DNA of 64,000 nucleotides, from assembly GCF_001669775.1 (NCBI RefSeq), contig NZ_LXWK01000011.1, forward strand, positions 124,001 to 188,000, in the 5' to 3' direction. The notes beneath the pieces are model-generated. The model worked only from the letters and a program-made list of their open reading frames with translations, had not been told where the DNA came from and did not search any database. The translations under genes and the position numbers were made by a program. Of this stretch, positions 29,295 through 37,789 are shown piece after piece. The stretch is from Rheinheimera sp. SA_1 (GTDB lineage Bacteria; Pseudomonadota; Gammaproteobacteria; Enterobacterales; Alteromonadaceae). The first letter of the stretch is position 1. Each line of letters begins with the position of its first letter.

Positions 29295-30395
29295 TCAGTC
29301 AAAACAAGCCGCCAGCTGAGATTGCTGCGCGATTAAATCCTGATACAAGCGAATTTGATTCTGCGCCCGTTGCAGGTTGTGGTTGCTGCGCTTAATGGCA
29401 AAATACAGATCGCCATTCAGGTGATCGGCCAAAAAGCGAATGCCAATCATCAGGCACATCACTTTGGCACCGAGCAATAACGATTGTTGTTCAGCTGGCG
29501 TAATCACTCCGGCTAGACCTTGCAGATATCCTTCGGCCAAGGCTTTAAAAATTTCCGGGCGAATATGCACTTTGTCGGTATTCAGCGAATCTTCGGCTTC
29601 CGGCGAGCAACAGGTACGCACCATATCGCCAAAATCAAACAGCCAATACCCAGGCATACAAGTGTCTAAATCAATAGCGGCAATGCCACGACCTTGCTCA
29701 GCGCAATACAGCATGTTATTGATTTTGGTGTCGTTATGGCAGACGCGTAGCGGTAAGGACGGGCATAAAGCGGCAAGCTCATCGACCAAACCTTGTTGCG
29801 CCAGACAAAAATCGACCAGCGGCTGACAAGCTGCGAGACGGCCGGCTTTATTCGCTGTGATGGCCGCTTGCAGCTGGGAAAAACGCATGCCGAGGTTATG
29901 GAAATCCGGTAACACTGTCACCAGAGTACTGGCATCAAAGTCAGCCAGCGCCGCCGCAAACTGGCCAAAGGTCAGCGCTGCGGCAAATGCTTGCTCCGGC
30001 GATTCAACCACTTCAATGCTGCTGCCATGATCAATAAACTGCAATGCCCGTAAATCCTGTGCCTCGCCTGCCAGATAACTGCCGTCGGCTTTGGCTTGTT
30101 GCTGCAGAATTTGCAGCGGATATAAACCTTGTTGTTGTTTCGCCAATAAATGGCGTTCAATTTTCAAAGCGTTTTGCACCAAATCGTTCGCTGACGGAAA
30201 AATTGAAGTATTAATTTGTTGCAGGATCAGTCTTTGATTTGCCGCACTTAATAAAAAGGTTTTATTAATGTGGCCATTACCAAAAGCTTTGATCTGCGTG
30301 TCGGCTGGTAATTGATAAGCAGCAAGCACATCCGGCGTCACCAGCGGATGCGCCTTATTATTTGCTGATGAAGCTACTGCATTTTCTGTCGTCAT
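29295..30395 (-). CDS. Phosphotransferase-family kinase, NahK-like
   Basis: 366 residues of the aminoglycoside phosphotransferase/choline kinase fold. Key motifs are the catalytic loop CHNDTKINNMLY and the metal-binding AAIDLDTCMPG, followed by FDFGDMVRTCC. This motif set resembles N-acetylhexosamine 1-kinases, which phosphorylate GlcNAc or GalNAc at C1. The next gene upstream on the same strand is a sugar nucleotidyltransferase, which fits a two-step salvage route to a nucleotide sugar. The exact sugar is not shown by sequence. A nested hairpin with a T-run (30426-30469) separates the two genes and could attenuate this one. Confidence 0.82.
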   Translation of the reverse strand: MTTENAVASSANNKAHPLVTPDVLAAYQLPADTQIKAFGNGHINKTFLLSAANQRLILQQINTSIFPSANDLVQNALKIERHLLAKQQQGLYPLQILQQQAKADGSYLAGEAQDLRALQFIDHGSSIEVVESPEQAFAAALTFGQFAAALADFDASTLVTVLPDFHNLGMRFSQLQAAITANKAGRLAACQPLVDFCLAQQGLVDELAALCPSLPLRVCHNDTKINNMLYCAEQGRGIAAIDLDTCMPGYWLFDFGDMVRTCCSPEAEDSLNTDKVHIRPEIFKALAEGYLQGLAGVITPAEQQSLLLGAKVMCLMIGIRFLADHLNGDLYFAIKRSNHNLQRAQNQIRLYQDLIAQQSQLAACFD

Positions 30396-30425
30396 ATAAA
30401 AAATCCGGCCTGCTAAAAATTAAAA

Positions 30426-30469
30426 AACAGTGATTGCTCATGGCAAAAGCCATTTTTAGGATCACTGTT
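30426..30469 (-). terminator. Nested hairpin, terminator or attenuator between two genes
   Basis: Outer arms AACAGTGAT / ATCACTGTT (30426-30434 and 30461-30469) enclose ATGGC/GCCAT (30440-30444 and 30449-30453). On the minus strand the outer stem is followed by TTTTTTAATTTTT. The outer arm overlaps the stop codon of the nucleotidyltransferase gene. Confidence 0.7.
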
Positions 30470-31358
30470 GCGAGGATGCATGCTGCGAGAATACCTGTTG
30501 CTGAAAATAGTCGACAATTTCCGCCAAATCTGCCGGATAGGTCACGCCAAACCAACTGTCCGGCGACATGTAAACCCGTAGTTTTTGCTGTTGTTGCAAG
30601 CTACTGTCGACCACCGCTGGCAAATAACATTCAGCTTTACTATCTGGCTTTAATGCGAAAAAGCGACAAAGTGCTTTTTCTAATGCTGGCACAATGCTTG
30701 GGGTAAAACCCCAGATATTCATGGAAACTGCTTGCGTCGCATCAAGCTGCATCGACTCACCTTTTACATCAATACCGCTAAATTTCTGCTCGTGCTGCTT
30801 AATCTGATGCACTTCTGTCACTGCTTGCAAATAATCAGCATTGACCTGACAAATGCCACGATTGACCCCACCATGGGCTGATAAAGTTTTCAACAGAGGA
30901 AAAGCCACCATCGCCCATTCAGCCCGGGTCGTGGCGAAATGTTGCACTAACAACCGCATCGCAGTCTGGCCATAATAATCGTCGGCATTAATCACAATAC
31001 ACGGCTGCTGCGCCAGAAATTGCCGCGCTGACCACAGCGCATGTGCTGTGCCCCAGGGTTTTTGCCGCTGGCTAATATCCACATCTGTAACCGGCAAATC
31101 AGCAGGATTTTGCAGAACCAACTGCACGGTCAAATCTGACGGGAAATATGGCAACACCTGTTGTTGCAGCGCCGCAATAATGTTTTCCCGAACGACCAAT
31201 ACCAAGGTTCGCACACCGGCGGCATAAGCATCCAGCACACTAAAGTGTAATAAAGTACGGCCGGTCGAGCCCAGCACAGCCAGTTGTTTATCGCCACCAA
31301 AGCGGCTCCCCATGCCTGCGGCAAGCACGACCAGAATTGGGGTTTGAGATGCACTCAT
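30462..31358 (-). CDS. Sugar nucleotidyltransferase
   Basis: 298 residues from the ATG at 31358 (a TTG six bases upstream is also in frame). The N-terminal signature LAAGMGSRFGGDKQLAVLG is that of NTP-transferase sugar enzymes, with NADDYYG as the metal-binding active-site Asp region. A sugar 1-phosphate and an NTP are the expected substrates. It precedes a NahK-like kinase that would supply the sugar 1-phosphate, suggesting a salvage pair. It cannot be told from sequence alone whether UTP, GTP or dTTP is used. Confidence 0.85.
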   Translation of the reverse strand: MSASQTPILVVLAAGMGSRFGGDKQLAVLGSTGRTLLHFSVLDAYAAGVRTLVLVVRENIIAALQQQVLPYFPSDLTVQLVLQNPADLPVTDVDISQRQKPWGTAHALWSARQFLAQQPCIVINADDYYGQTAMRLLVQHFATTRAEWAMVAFPLLKTLSAHGGVNRGICQVNADYLQAVTEVHQIKQHEQKFSGIDVKGESMQLDATQAVSMNIWGFTPSIVPALEKALCRFFALKPDSKAECYLPAVVDSSLQQQQKLRVYMSPDSWFGVTYPADLAEIVDYFQQQVFSQHASSQQ

Positions 31359-31433
31359 CTTCAAATCGCTGTTGAATGTTTAGAAATGGCGCACATCATA
31401 CCCGCAGCGGCTAGGGGCTGACCAGCCCTGACG

Positions 31434-31461
31434 AAAAAGCCCGGTATAAGTACCGGGCTTT
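31434..31461 (-). terminator. Rho-independent terminator of the alcohol dehydrogenase gene
   Basis: Stem AAGCCCGGTA / TACCGGGCTT with loop TAAG; on the minus strand it is followed by TTTTTCG. It lies about 130 bases past the dehydrogenase stop. Confidence 0.85.
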
Positions 31462-31589
31462 GGGTTTGGCGATTTGCCTTCAGATATTTAGGTAATAGAC
31501 ACTTCGCTAAACCGCAACTCATCAGCTCAACAACTATCAAAATACGATGAATCACTTACTTCTTTGAAGTTGCCGCAAGTTGCTGCTTA

Positions 31590-32744
31590 TTAGAGCGCGG
31601 CAGTCAGAATTTGCCGTGACACATCAATTGTAATATCACCATGCTCACCCAGTTTAAACATCCGGTGCTGCTCCAATTTCGCCACCAGTGCATCCACCGC
31701 ATCGGCTTTGATGCCATAATCGGCCATCCGGGTTGGCACACCCATTTGCTCAAAGAAAGCGCGGGTGTGGGCGATGGTTTCATCTATCAGCCGTTCTTCG
31801 TCACTGTGCTGCAGGTTAAATACCCGTTTGCCGTATTGGATAAGCTTGGCGCGTTTCTGAGCGCGTTGTTGCTCTAGCAGCGCCGGTAATACAATCGCCA
31901 GTGTCTGTGCATGATCAAGACCATATAAAGCTGTCAGTTCATGACCAATCATATGGGTGGCCCAATCTTGTGGCACGCCCTGACCAATCAGGCCGTTTAA
32001 TGCCATGGTCGCTGCCCACATCACATTGGCGCGCACGTCATAATTTTGTGGGTCTTTTAAAGCCAGCGGGCCTTGCTCGATTAACGTCTGCAGTAAACCT
32101 TCGGCGAAACGATCCTGCACTGCAGCGTTCACCGGGTAGGTCATATATTGTTCCATCACATGCACAAACGCATCAACCACGCCATTAGCTACTTGTTTTG
32201 GCGGCAGGCTAAAGGTAACGGTCGGATCCAACACCGCAAATTGTGGGTACACCAATGGGCTGGCGAACGACAATTTTTCCTGAGTGCTGTAGCGGGTTAC
32301 AACGGAGTTACCGTTACTTTCAGTACCGGTGGCAGGCAGCGTTAACACACAACCTAATGGCATCGCTTTGGTGACCGGCGCTTTTTTCGCCAGAATGTCC
32401 CACGGATCGCCCTCAAACATCACGGCTGCCGCAATAAACTTGGTGCCGTCCACCACACTGCCACCACCGACCGGTAATAAGTAAGTGATGTTTTCGGCTT
32501 TCACCAGTTCGACCGCTTTAAGTAAAGTTTCAAACGACGGATTTGGCTCAATACCCGAAAATTCAACAACGTCAAAGCCTTCTAAGGCTTTAATCACTTG
32601 CTGATACACGCCATTTTGTTTGATAGAACCGCCGCCGTAGGTCAGTAATACTTTGGCGCCTTTGGGGACTAAGGTCGCCAGCTGACTGATTTGCCCTTCG
32701 CCAAACACAATCCGGGTGGGGTTTTGATAAGAAAAATTAAACAT
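31590..32744 (-). CDS. yqhD: NADPH-dependent aldehyde reductase, YqhD-type
   Basis: Iron-containing (group III) alcohol dehydrogenase of 384 residues that reduces short and toxic aldehydes such as those from lipid peroxidation. The sequence follows E. coli YqhD closely throughout: YQNPTRIVFGEGQI at the N-terminus, GGGSVVDGTKFIA for nucleotide binding, and the metal ligands in GVVDAFVHVMEQY and MIGHELTALYGLDHAQ. Cytoplasmic. It stands alone, with its own terminator downstream and a 375-base gap upstream shared with the divergent antiporter gene. Confidence 0.93.
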   Translation of the reverse strand: MFNFSYQNPTRIVFGEGQISQLATLVPKGAKVLLTYGGGSIKQNGVYQQVIKALEGFDVVEFSGIEPNPSFETLLKAVELVKAENITYLLPVGGGSVVDGTKFIAAAVMFEGDPWDILAKKAPVTKAMPLGCVLTLPATGTESNGNSVVTRYSTQEKLSFASPLVYPQFAVLDPTVTFSLPPKQVANGVVDAFVHVMEQYMTYPVNAAVQDRFAEGLLQTLIEQGPLALKDPQNYDVRANVMWAATMALNGLIGQGVPQDWATHMIGHELTALYGLDHAQTLAIVLPALLEQQRAQKRAKLIQYGKRVFNLQHSDEERLIDETIAHTRAFFEQMGVPTRMADYGIKADAVDALVAKLEQHRMFKLGEHGDITIDVSRQILTAAL

Positions 32745-32993
32745 AAAGACTCCGCTTGCTGACGTAATTGGCTGACATGACTACGTTTTACCTCAAGCTG
32801 TTGGATCAAACCGGCAGCTGGGTACTGGCTCTGAATATGGCGTTCAATTACAGAAAATCAACCGCTTTGCCCTAGTATTATGTAAATTGCTAATGTAACG
32901 CACTGCAAACGACTGAATTCAGCCAACGGCTGGGTCACTCCTGTAGTTACTCAACGGCGAAGTCATCACTGCTAAGTCATAACTGAAAGTTAT

Positions 32994-33022
32994 TTGACAG
33001 GACTTCTGGACGTCTTTATATT
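32994..33022 (+). promoter_or_regulatory. Near-consensus sigma-70 promoter of the antiporter gene
   Basis: TTGACA (32994-32999) and TATATT (33017-33022) with a 17-base spacer, about 98 bases before the start codon. The rest of the 375-base gap shows nothing else clear, apart from a TTCAGCCAACGGCTGG palindrome near 32918 that recurs near 49155. Confidence 0.8.
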
Positions 33023-33119
33023 CCAAGGCGTTATATGCGAATGAATTAAAGTAACTTTTTATTGGATCATTTGCACCTGCCGACACCCGTCGCAGATTGA
33101 ATTTTATTGGAGTACGTGA

Positions 33120-34424
33120 ATGAATTTAGTCAACCAACAGCAGGCAAAACTGTCGTTATTGCCGTTATTGCTGTTCGTCTTGTTGTTTTTAGGCACAGGT
33201 CTGTATCTGCAAAGTCAGGGCGTGGCTTATGCTTTTTATCAGTTACCCGGGCCTGTCGCCATTATCCCTGCTTTGGTACTGGCGATTTGGCTGAACCGGG
33301 CACCACTGGCGCAATCTATTGAGGTGATGGTCAAAGGCGCTGGTAATAGCAATATTATTACCATGTGTATCATTTACTTACTGGCCGGCGCTTTTGCCAC
33401 AGTGGCGCAGGCGACCGGTGGTGTTGATGCGATGGTCAACGCCGGATTAAGTCTGGTACCCGCGGCCTGGTTATTGCCGGGTTTGTTTGTGATTTCAGCT
33501 TTAGTCGCCACCGCCATGGGCACCTCCATGGGTACTATCGGTGCATTAGCCCCAATAGCCGTTGGCCTGGCGAAACAAGGCGGCCTGGATCCCGCGCTGG
33601 TGGCGGGTGTGCTGCTCAGTGGCGCGATGTTCGGCGATAACCTGTCGATTATTTCCGATACCACCATTGCCGCAACCCGCACTCAGGGCGCGGAAATGAA
33701 AGATAAGTTTCGCGAGAATTTTAAAATTGCCCTGCCCGCGGCCATCTTGACCTTTATCTTGTTTGCGGTGTTCAGCTCCAGTGAAACGCCAATAGAAATC
33801 AAAGACTTCAGCTGGACTGGCGTGTTGCCATATGCCGCCATTCTGATCCTGGCCGTGGCCGGGCTGAATGTGTTTGTGGTACTGCTGCTGGGGATTGTAC
33901 TGGCCGCGCTGCAAGGAATCGTTTTTGCCGATTATCAACTGGCCAATCTTGGCAAAGATATTTTTAAAGGCTTTGGCAGCATGCAGGAAATTTTCTTGCT
34001 GTCGATGTTTGTTGGCGCGCTTGGCGAATTCCTGAAACAACAAGGTGGCCTGAACTGGATTGCTTCACACATCAATCAACTGGCGGAAAAATTGGTACTG
34101 GCGGGCAACAAAGCCCAGCAATTAGCGATTGCCGCTTTGGTGTTTATCAGCAATCTCTGTATCGCCAATAACACCGTTGCCATTGTGATTGCCGCTGACG
34201 TCAGCAAAGACTTAGCCGAGCATCACAACATCAGCCCAAAACGCAGCGCCAGCCTGCTGGATATTTTTTCCTGTATCAGCCAGGGTTTGGTGCCTTATGG
34301 CGCACAGGCGTTGTTACTTGGCGCTAGTTTTGGTCTATCGCCATGGGATGTGGTGACGCAGAGTTATTATTGTTTTATTTTGGCGTTTGTGGCACTGGCG
34401 GTGGTTTTATTTGGGCGCAAATAG
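33120..34424 (+). CDS. NhaC-type Na+/H+ antiporter family protein
   Basis: 434 residues with about eleven hydrophobic segments, inner-membrane transporter. The NhaC/ion-transporter pattern is seen in AMGTSMGTIGALAPIAVGLA near residue 130, in SGAMFGDNLSIISDTTIAATR near residue 165, and in the repeated half at ISNLCIANNTVAIVIAADV. TGGAG lies seven bases before the ATG. The family exchanges Na+ or organic ions for protons; some members carry malate/lactate or amino acids, so the ion is not certain. The gene has its own strong promoter and no obvious partner. Confidence 0.88.
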   Translation: MNLVNQQQAKLSLLPLLLFVLLFLGTGLYLQSQGVAYAFYQLPGPVAIIPALVLAIWLNRAPLAQSIEVMVKGAGNSNIITMCIIYLLAGAFATVAQATGGVDAMVNAGLSLVPAAWLLPGLFVISALVATAMGTSMGTIGALAPIAVGLAKQGGLDPALVAGVLLSGAMFGDNLSIISDTTIAATRTQGAEMKDKFRENFKIALPAAILTFILFAVFSSSETPIEIKDFSWTGVLPYAAILILAVAGLNVFVVLLLGIVLAALQGIVFADYQLANLGKDIFKGFGSMQEIFLLSMFVGALGEFLKQQGGLNWIASHINQLAEKLVLAGNKAQQLAIAALVFISNLCIANNTVAIVIAADVSKDLAEHHNISPKRSASLLDIFSCISQGLVPYGAQALLLGASFGLSPWDVVTQSYYCFILAFVALAVVLFGRK

Positions 34425-34837
34425 ACGTTTTGGCTGATTAGGCAGCTGCAGCCTCTATTAGCGCATTGTTTATTTTACCAACTGCGTTGCACGGGTTTCG
34501 CCGATGGCGAGTATCTTTCTTTTGCTTTGCCACAACATTGTAGGAGCAAGGGCAAAAGCTTTATCGCGAAAACTAACTTAGAGCGCATCGCGGATCCCAA
34601 AAAACCGATCTTCGTAAAAACCGAACGTCCGATTTGCCTCAATTTCGGCCGTTCGTTGTTTCGTGAAACCGCCAGGTCATAACATAACACTGCTAAAAAG
34701 CTGACCAAATTCAGCGTTCCACTACACATGGACATACATATAAAGTGTGATTGCATGTGATCTGTACACAAGCTGCTTAAGTAGAAACCTTGTATTGGGG
34801 ATACTGAAATATTCCAACGTACAAAGGAAAAATTTAA
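34425..34837. other. Intergenic stretch with one dispersed repeat
   Basis: No supported gene. It contains a 37-base repeat at 34495-34531 (GTTTCGCCGATGGCGAGTAT then CTTTCTTTTGCTTTGCC) that recurs inverted at 41621-41657 with two mismatches. The last 130 bases are AT-rich and must hold the promoter of the MipA-like gene. Confidence 0.6.
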
Positions 34838-35665
34838 ATGAAAAAACTAACAGCTGTACTGACGGCTTTATTTATCCATGCGGTTTTCTTGCCACCAGCA
34901 TTCGCACAGGACGGAAAAACCGCATTGGTGCCTTTGGCGTCGGTCGACGACTTCTCCAGAGGCGAGGATGGCTGGAGTTTTGGTCTCGGCTTTGGTGTTG
35001 AATATGAAACAGCCTACGAAGGATCAGACGAATTTGGCTTGGAAATCGAGCCTGCTGGCGGACTGCAATGGCGTAATGGTGACGATGTGTTCTTTTTTGC
35101 CGGTGAAGCGCTCGGCTGGCGTGGTGTTCGCGCTAATAGTTGGTTGTTCGAGGCACTTGTAGGCTTCGATGAGGGTCGGAAAGAAAGTGATTCCGATGAC
35201 GGCCGATTAGCTGGACTCGGTGAGCAAGATGAAGGCGCTGAGCTGGTGCTGCAAGCGCGTCGTGCTTTTGATGCTGATTGGCGTTATTGGCTGGTTGGTC
35301 GGGTCGTGACGGGTGGCAACGGTAACCTTGGTTTATTTGGTGTTGGGCGCCGCTTCGGCGACCAAATCGACGGCACCGGTTCTGAACTGAACGTTGTAGT
35401 GGTTGTTCACGACAGCGAATACGCCAACAATGGTTTCGGCATCACCTCAGCCCAGGCAATTACATCCGGCCTCAATGAAACCAGGCTGAGTGGTGGATTA
35501 CGCTCTGTCGGAATCAATTACAATTTCCGCGATTATCTCAATGAGAATTGGCAGATTTATGGCGAAGCGTTGTTTGAATATTTTAGTACTGAGGTGCGGG
35601 AGAGCCCCATCGCTCGCAGTAGTTATGAAGCCGAAATAGGCGTCGGAGTTATTTACTTATTCTAA
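34838..35665 (+). CDS. MipA/OmpV-family outer-membrane protein
   Basis: 275 residues with a clear signal peptide (MKKLTAVLTALFIHAVFLPP ending AFAQ). The barrel pattern starts with WSFGLGFGVEYETAYEGSD and ends ESPIARSSYEAEIGVGVIYLF, the typical MipA/OmpV C-terminus with a terminal Phe. In E. coli MipA bridges the lytic transglycosylase MltA and PBP1B; other members are inducible porin-like proteins. AAAGGA lies nine bases before the ATG. It is convergent with a histidine kinase gene; MipA genes are often regulated by adjacent two-component systems, which is a plausible link here. Confidence 0.9.
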   Translation: MKKLTAVLTALFIHAVFLPPAFAQDGKTALVPLASVDDFSRGEDGWSFGLGFGVEYETAYEGSDEFGLEIEPAGGLQWRNGDDVFFFAGEALGWRGVRANSWLFEALVGFDEGRKESDSDDGRLAGLGEQDEGAELVLQARRAFDADWRYWLVGRVVTGGNGNLGLFGVGRRFGDQIDGTGSELNVVVVVHDSEYANNGFGITSAQAITSGLNETRLSGGLRSVGINYNFRDYLNENWQIYGEALFEYFSTEVRESPIARSSYEAEIGVGVIYLF

Positions 35666-35725
35666 GTAGAAGGTTGTGACGGGCTCTGTAAATCGGAATT
35701 AGATCACTACAGCGGTCTGCAGTCG

Positions 35726-37018
35726 TCACCACGAAAGCCTGGCGACGACTCGCTGCTCATCCGCGAGCAGCGTAAACGACCAGCCATTGCGTTCACATAG
35801 CCGTTGCACAATCCCGAGCCCCAGACCATAGCCGTGAGACGACGCATCGGTCGACGTGTACCGTCCATCAGCATCGCTGTACAGTTGATTGGTGATGAAA
35901 AGCTCGTGCGTTTTGATCAGGATCGTAATCGGCCCCTGCCCGGTGTGCGTATGCTCGAACGCATTTCGCACCAGATTATTAACCGCAATAGAAAAAGCCT
36001 GTTGATGGCCCCGGACGCAAGGGTTGTCGAGATGTTCGATTTCAACATCGACCAACTTGCGGCTCAGCAAATGGCGCTGTAAATCGATTGCCTGGCGCAC
36101 CAGCGGTGTCACTAAAAACTGTTCTTGATACAACCCGTCATCGGTTTCGCGCGCGAGGCACAAGAACATTTCAATGGTGGTTTTCATGTCGAGCGTCGCC
36201 CGCCGCACCCGATCCAGCGCCTGCACATCGGCTGCTGACAGCTCACTTTGTTCCAACAACTCCAGCGCGCCGGTAATGACGGTGATGGGTGTGCGTAACT
36301 CATGACTGGCTGAACTGGTAAAGTCGCGCTCCCTGGTAACAAAGGCGCTGATCCGCTCCAGCGTTTTCTCAATGGCACCAGCGAGCACGCCAACCTCGTC
36401 ATCACCAAACCGGCCAGACTCTATGCGTTTGTAATCTTCGGCCGACAGGTGTTCAAGGTCAATGTCCGCCACCGCTTTGGCGAGCTGTGCGACAGGGGCA
36501 ACAGCTCGACGCATCACCACAATTCCCAGCCCGAAACCCAGCACACCAAGCGTTCCCACCAAACCTGAGATCACCAGCAGCAACCACCAGTCCTCGGACG
36601 AGGCGGCCTCAATTCCGGCAACATCGAACACCACATAGGCGTTTTTTTGTGGATTGCCGGTAGCTTGCTTTTCAATGTCGGGAGCCTGCTGTTCGTTGTT
36701 GGTAGCCTGCTTTTTTTTGTTGGTAGAAATGACCGCAACATGCAACTCGTCGGCTTCGAATTCGTACAACCCCTCGGCGGGGTTGGTCTGTGCCCATGCC
36801 CGCAGTGCCAAGGGCAAGCTGGCAATCTCATCGTAGCTACGAAGGTTTGTCGCCAAGACAGGATAGCTGTTGGCGGCAACCTGCAGCTGTTGCGTCAGCA
36901 CCCGGTCTTCGCTGAGCCTGATCGCCGCAAAAAAAGCCAATCCCCAGGCCACGCTGAGTACAGCTACACAAATCGCAAAGGCTAAGGCGACCCGCTGGCG
37001 TAAACTACGACGGTACAT
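35726..37018 (-). CDS. Sensor histidine kinase
   Basis: 430 residues. Membrane segments lie at about 12-34 and 144-168, with a periplasmic loop between them, then HAMP, the phospho-accepting His239 in SASHELRTPITVI, the N box VNNLVRNAFEHT, and the G box GYGLGLGIVQRL. The G1-type DxGxG is partly degenerate (ASSHGYGLGLG). The periplasmic loop contains a low-complexity segment at residues 100-124 (KKKQATNNEQQAPDIEKQAT) encoded by four copies of a 21-base unit. It starts two bases after the response-regulator stop and forms one operon with it and a TonB receptor. Confidence 0.93.
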   Translation of the reverse strand: MYRRSLRQRVALAFAICVAVLSVAWGLAFFAAIRLSEDRVLTQQLQVAANSYPVLATNLRSYDEIASLPLALRAWAQTNPAEGLYEFEADELHVAVISTNKKKQATNNEQQAPDIEKQATGNPQKNAYVVFDVAGIEAASSEDWWLLLVISGLVGTLGVLGFGLGIVVMRRAVAPVAQLAKAVADIDLEHLSAEDYKRIESGRFGDDEVGVLAGAIEKTLERISAFVTRERDFTSSASHELRTPITVITGALELLEQSELSAADVQALDRVRRATLDMKTTIEMFLCLARETDDGLYQEQFLVTPLVRQAIDLQRHLLSRKLVDVEIEHLDNPCVRGHQQAFSIAVNNLVRNAFEHTHTGQGPITILIKTHELFITNQLYSDADGRYTSTDASSHGYGLGLGIVQRLCERNGWSFTLLADEQRVVARLSW

Positions 37019-37020
37019 GA

Positions 37021-37722
37021 CTAATTATCCTGTGCAATGCGGTAGCCGATGCGATGCACCGTATGAATAAGCGGGCTGTCAAAGGGCCTGTCGATGGCCT
37101 GGCGTAGTTTATACATATGCGATCGCAGCGCATCACCATCGGGCAGCTCATCCGCCCACAACAAGGTTTCCAGCGCATCGCGATCCACCACCGCCGGCGC
37201 TTCTTCCATCAATCGTTGTAGGAGTTTCATGCCCGTCGGGTTGAGTTCGACGCGCCGTCCCGCCCGATGCACTTGCAGCGTGGACCTGTTCAGAGTCAGC
37301 TCACCAACAGTCAACAGATTGTCGGTTTTGCCATGACTGCGTTTGTAAAGCGCTTGCAACCTGGCATGCAGTTCCTGTAAGGCAAAGGGCTTGACCAAAT
37401 AGTCGTCAGCCCCCGCCGCAAACCCCTTCAGTTTATCGTCCAGCGTGTCGCGCGCCGTCAGCATCAGCACCGGCTTGTCGATGTTGGCCTCAGTGCGCAG
37501 CTTTTTGCAGAAACTTAAGCCGTCCATCCCGGGAAGCATCAGATCCAATACAATGACGTCAAACGGATTCGTCAACACCAGGTGCATCGCACTGATGCCG
37601 TCGTAGGCAAAATCCAGAATGTAGGGATGCTTTTCCAGATAAGCGGCAATGTTGGCACATATGTCGCGGTTATCTTCGACAATCAACACTCGGATCGGCG
37701 CTTCGCCAAGTATGCGGACCAT
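37021..37722 (-). CDS. OmpR/PhoB-family response regulator
   Basis: 233 residues from the ATG at 37722, which has AGGGGAGGAG just upstream; the longer frame to 37818 runs back into the receptor gene and through tandem repeats. The receiver domain has the acidic pair in VEDN, phospho-acceptor Asp60 in IVLDLMLPG, Thr in MLTARD and Lys in DDYLVKPF. The winged-helix domain follows with ELNPTGMKLLQRLMEEAP and ends TVHRIGYRIA. It is the partner of the histidine kinase immediately downstream. The upstream TonB receptor and the convergent MipA gene are likely targets (inference). Confidence 0.94.
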   Translation of the reverse strand: MVRILGEAPIRVLIVEDNRDICANIAAYLEKHPYILDFAYDGISAMHLVLTNPFDVIVLDLMLPGMDGLSFCKKLRTEANIDKPVLMLTARDTLDDKLKGFAAGADDYLVKPFALQELHARLQALYKRSHGKTDNLLTVGELTLNRSTLQVHRAGRRVELNPTGMKLLQRLMEEAPAVVDRDALETLLWADELPDGDALRSHMYKLRQAIDRPFDSPLIHTVHRIGYRIAQDN

Positions 37723-37789
37723 TTGCTCCTCCCCTTTGCTACCAACTTTTGCTACCCACTTTTTTGCTACTAACTTTTGCGACCAGTTC
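37723..37789 (-). repeat. Short tandem repeat before the response regulator
   Basis: On the minus strand four degenerate units of 13-15 bases follow one another: GTCGCAAAAGTTA, GTAGCAAAAAAGTGG, GTAGCAAAAGTTG, GTAGCAAAGGGG. The last one runs into the ribosome site. They lie between the receptor stop and the response-regulator start. Confidence 0.75.

Noticed and set aside
34475-34771. 98-codon open frame on the minus strand before the MipA gene
   Set aside because: No ribosome site, no protein-like pattern, and it covers a dispersed repeat and the promoter region.
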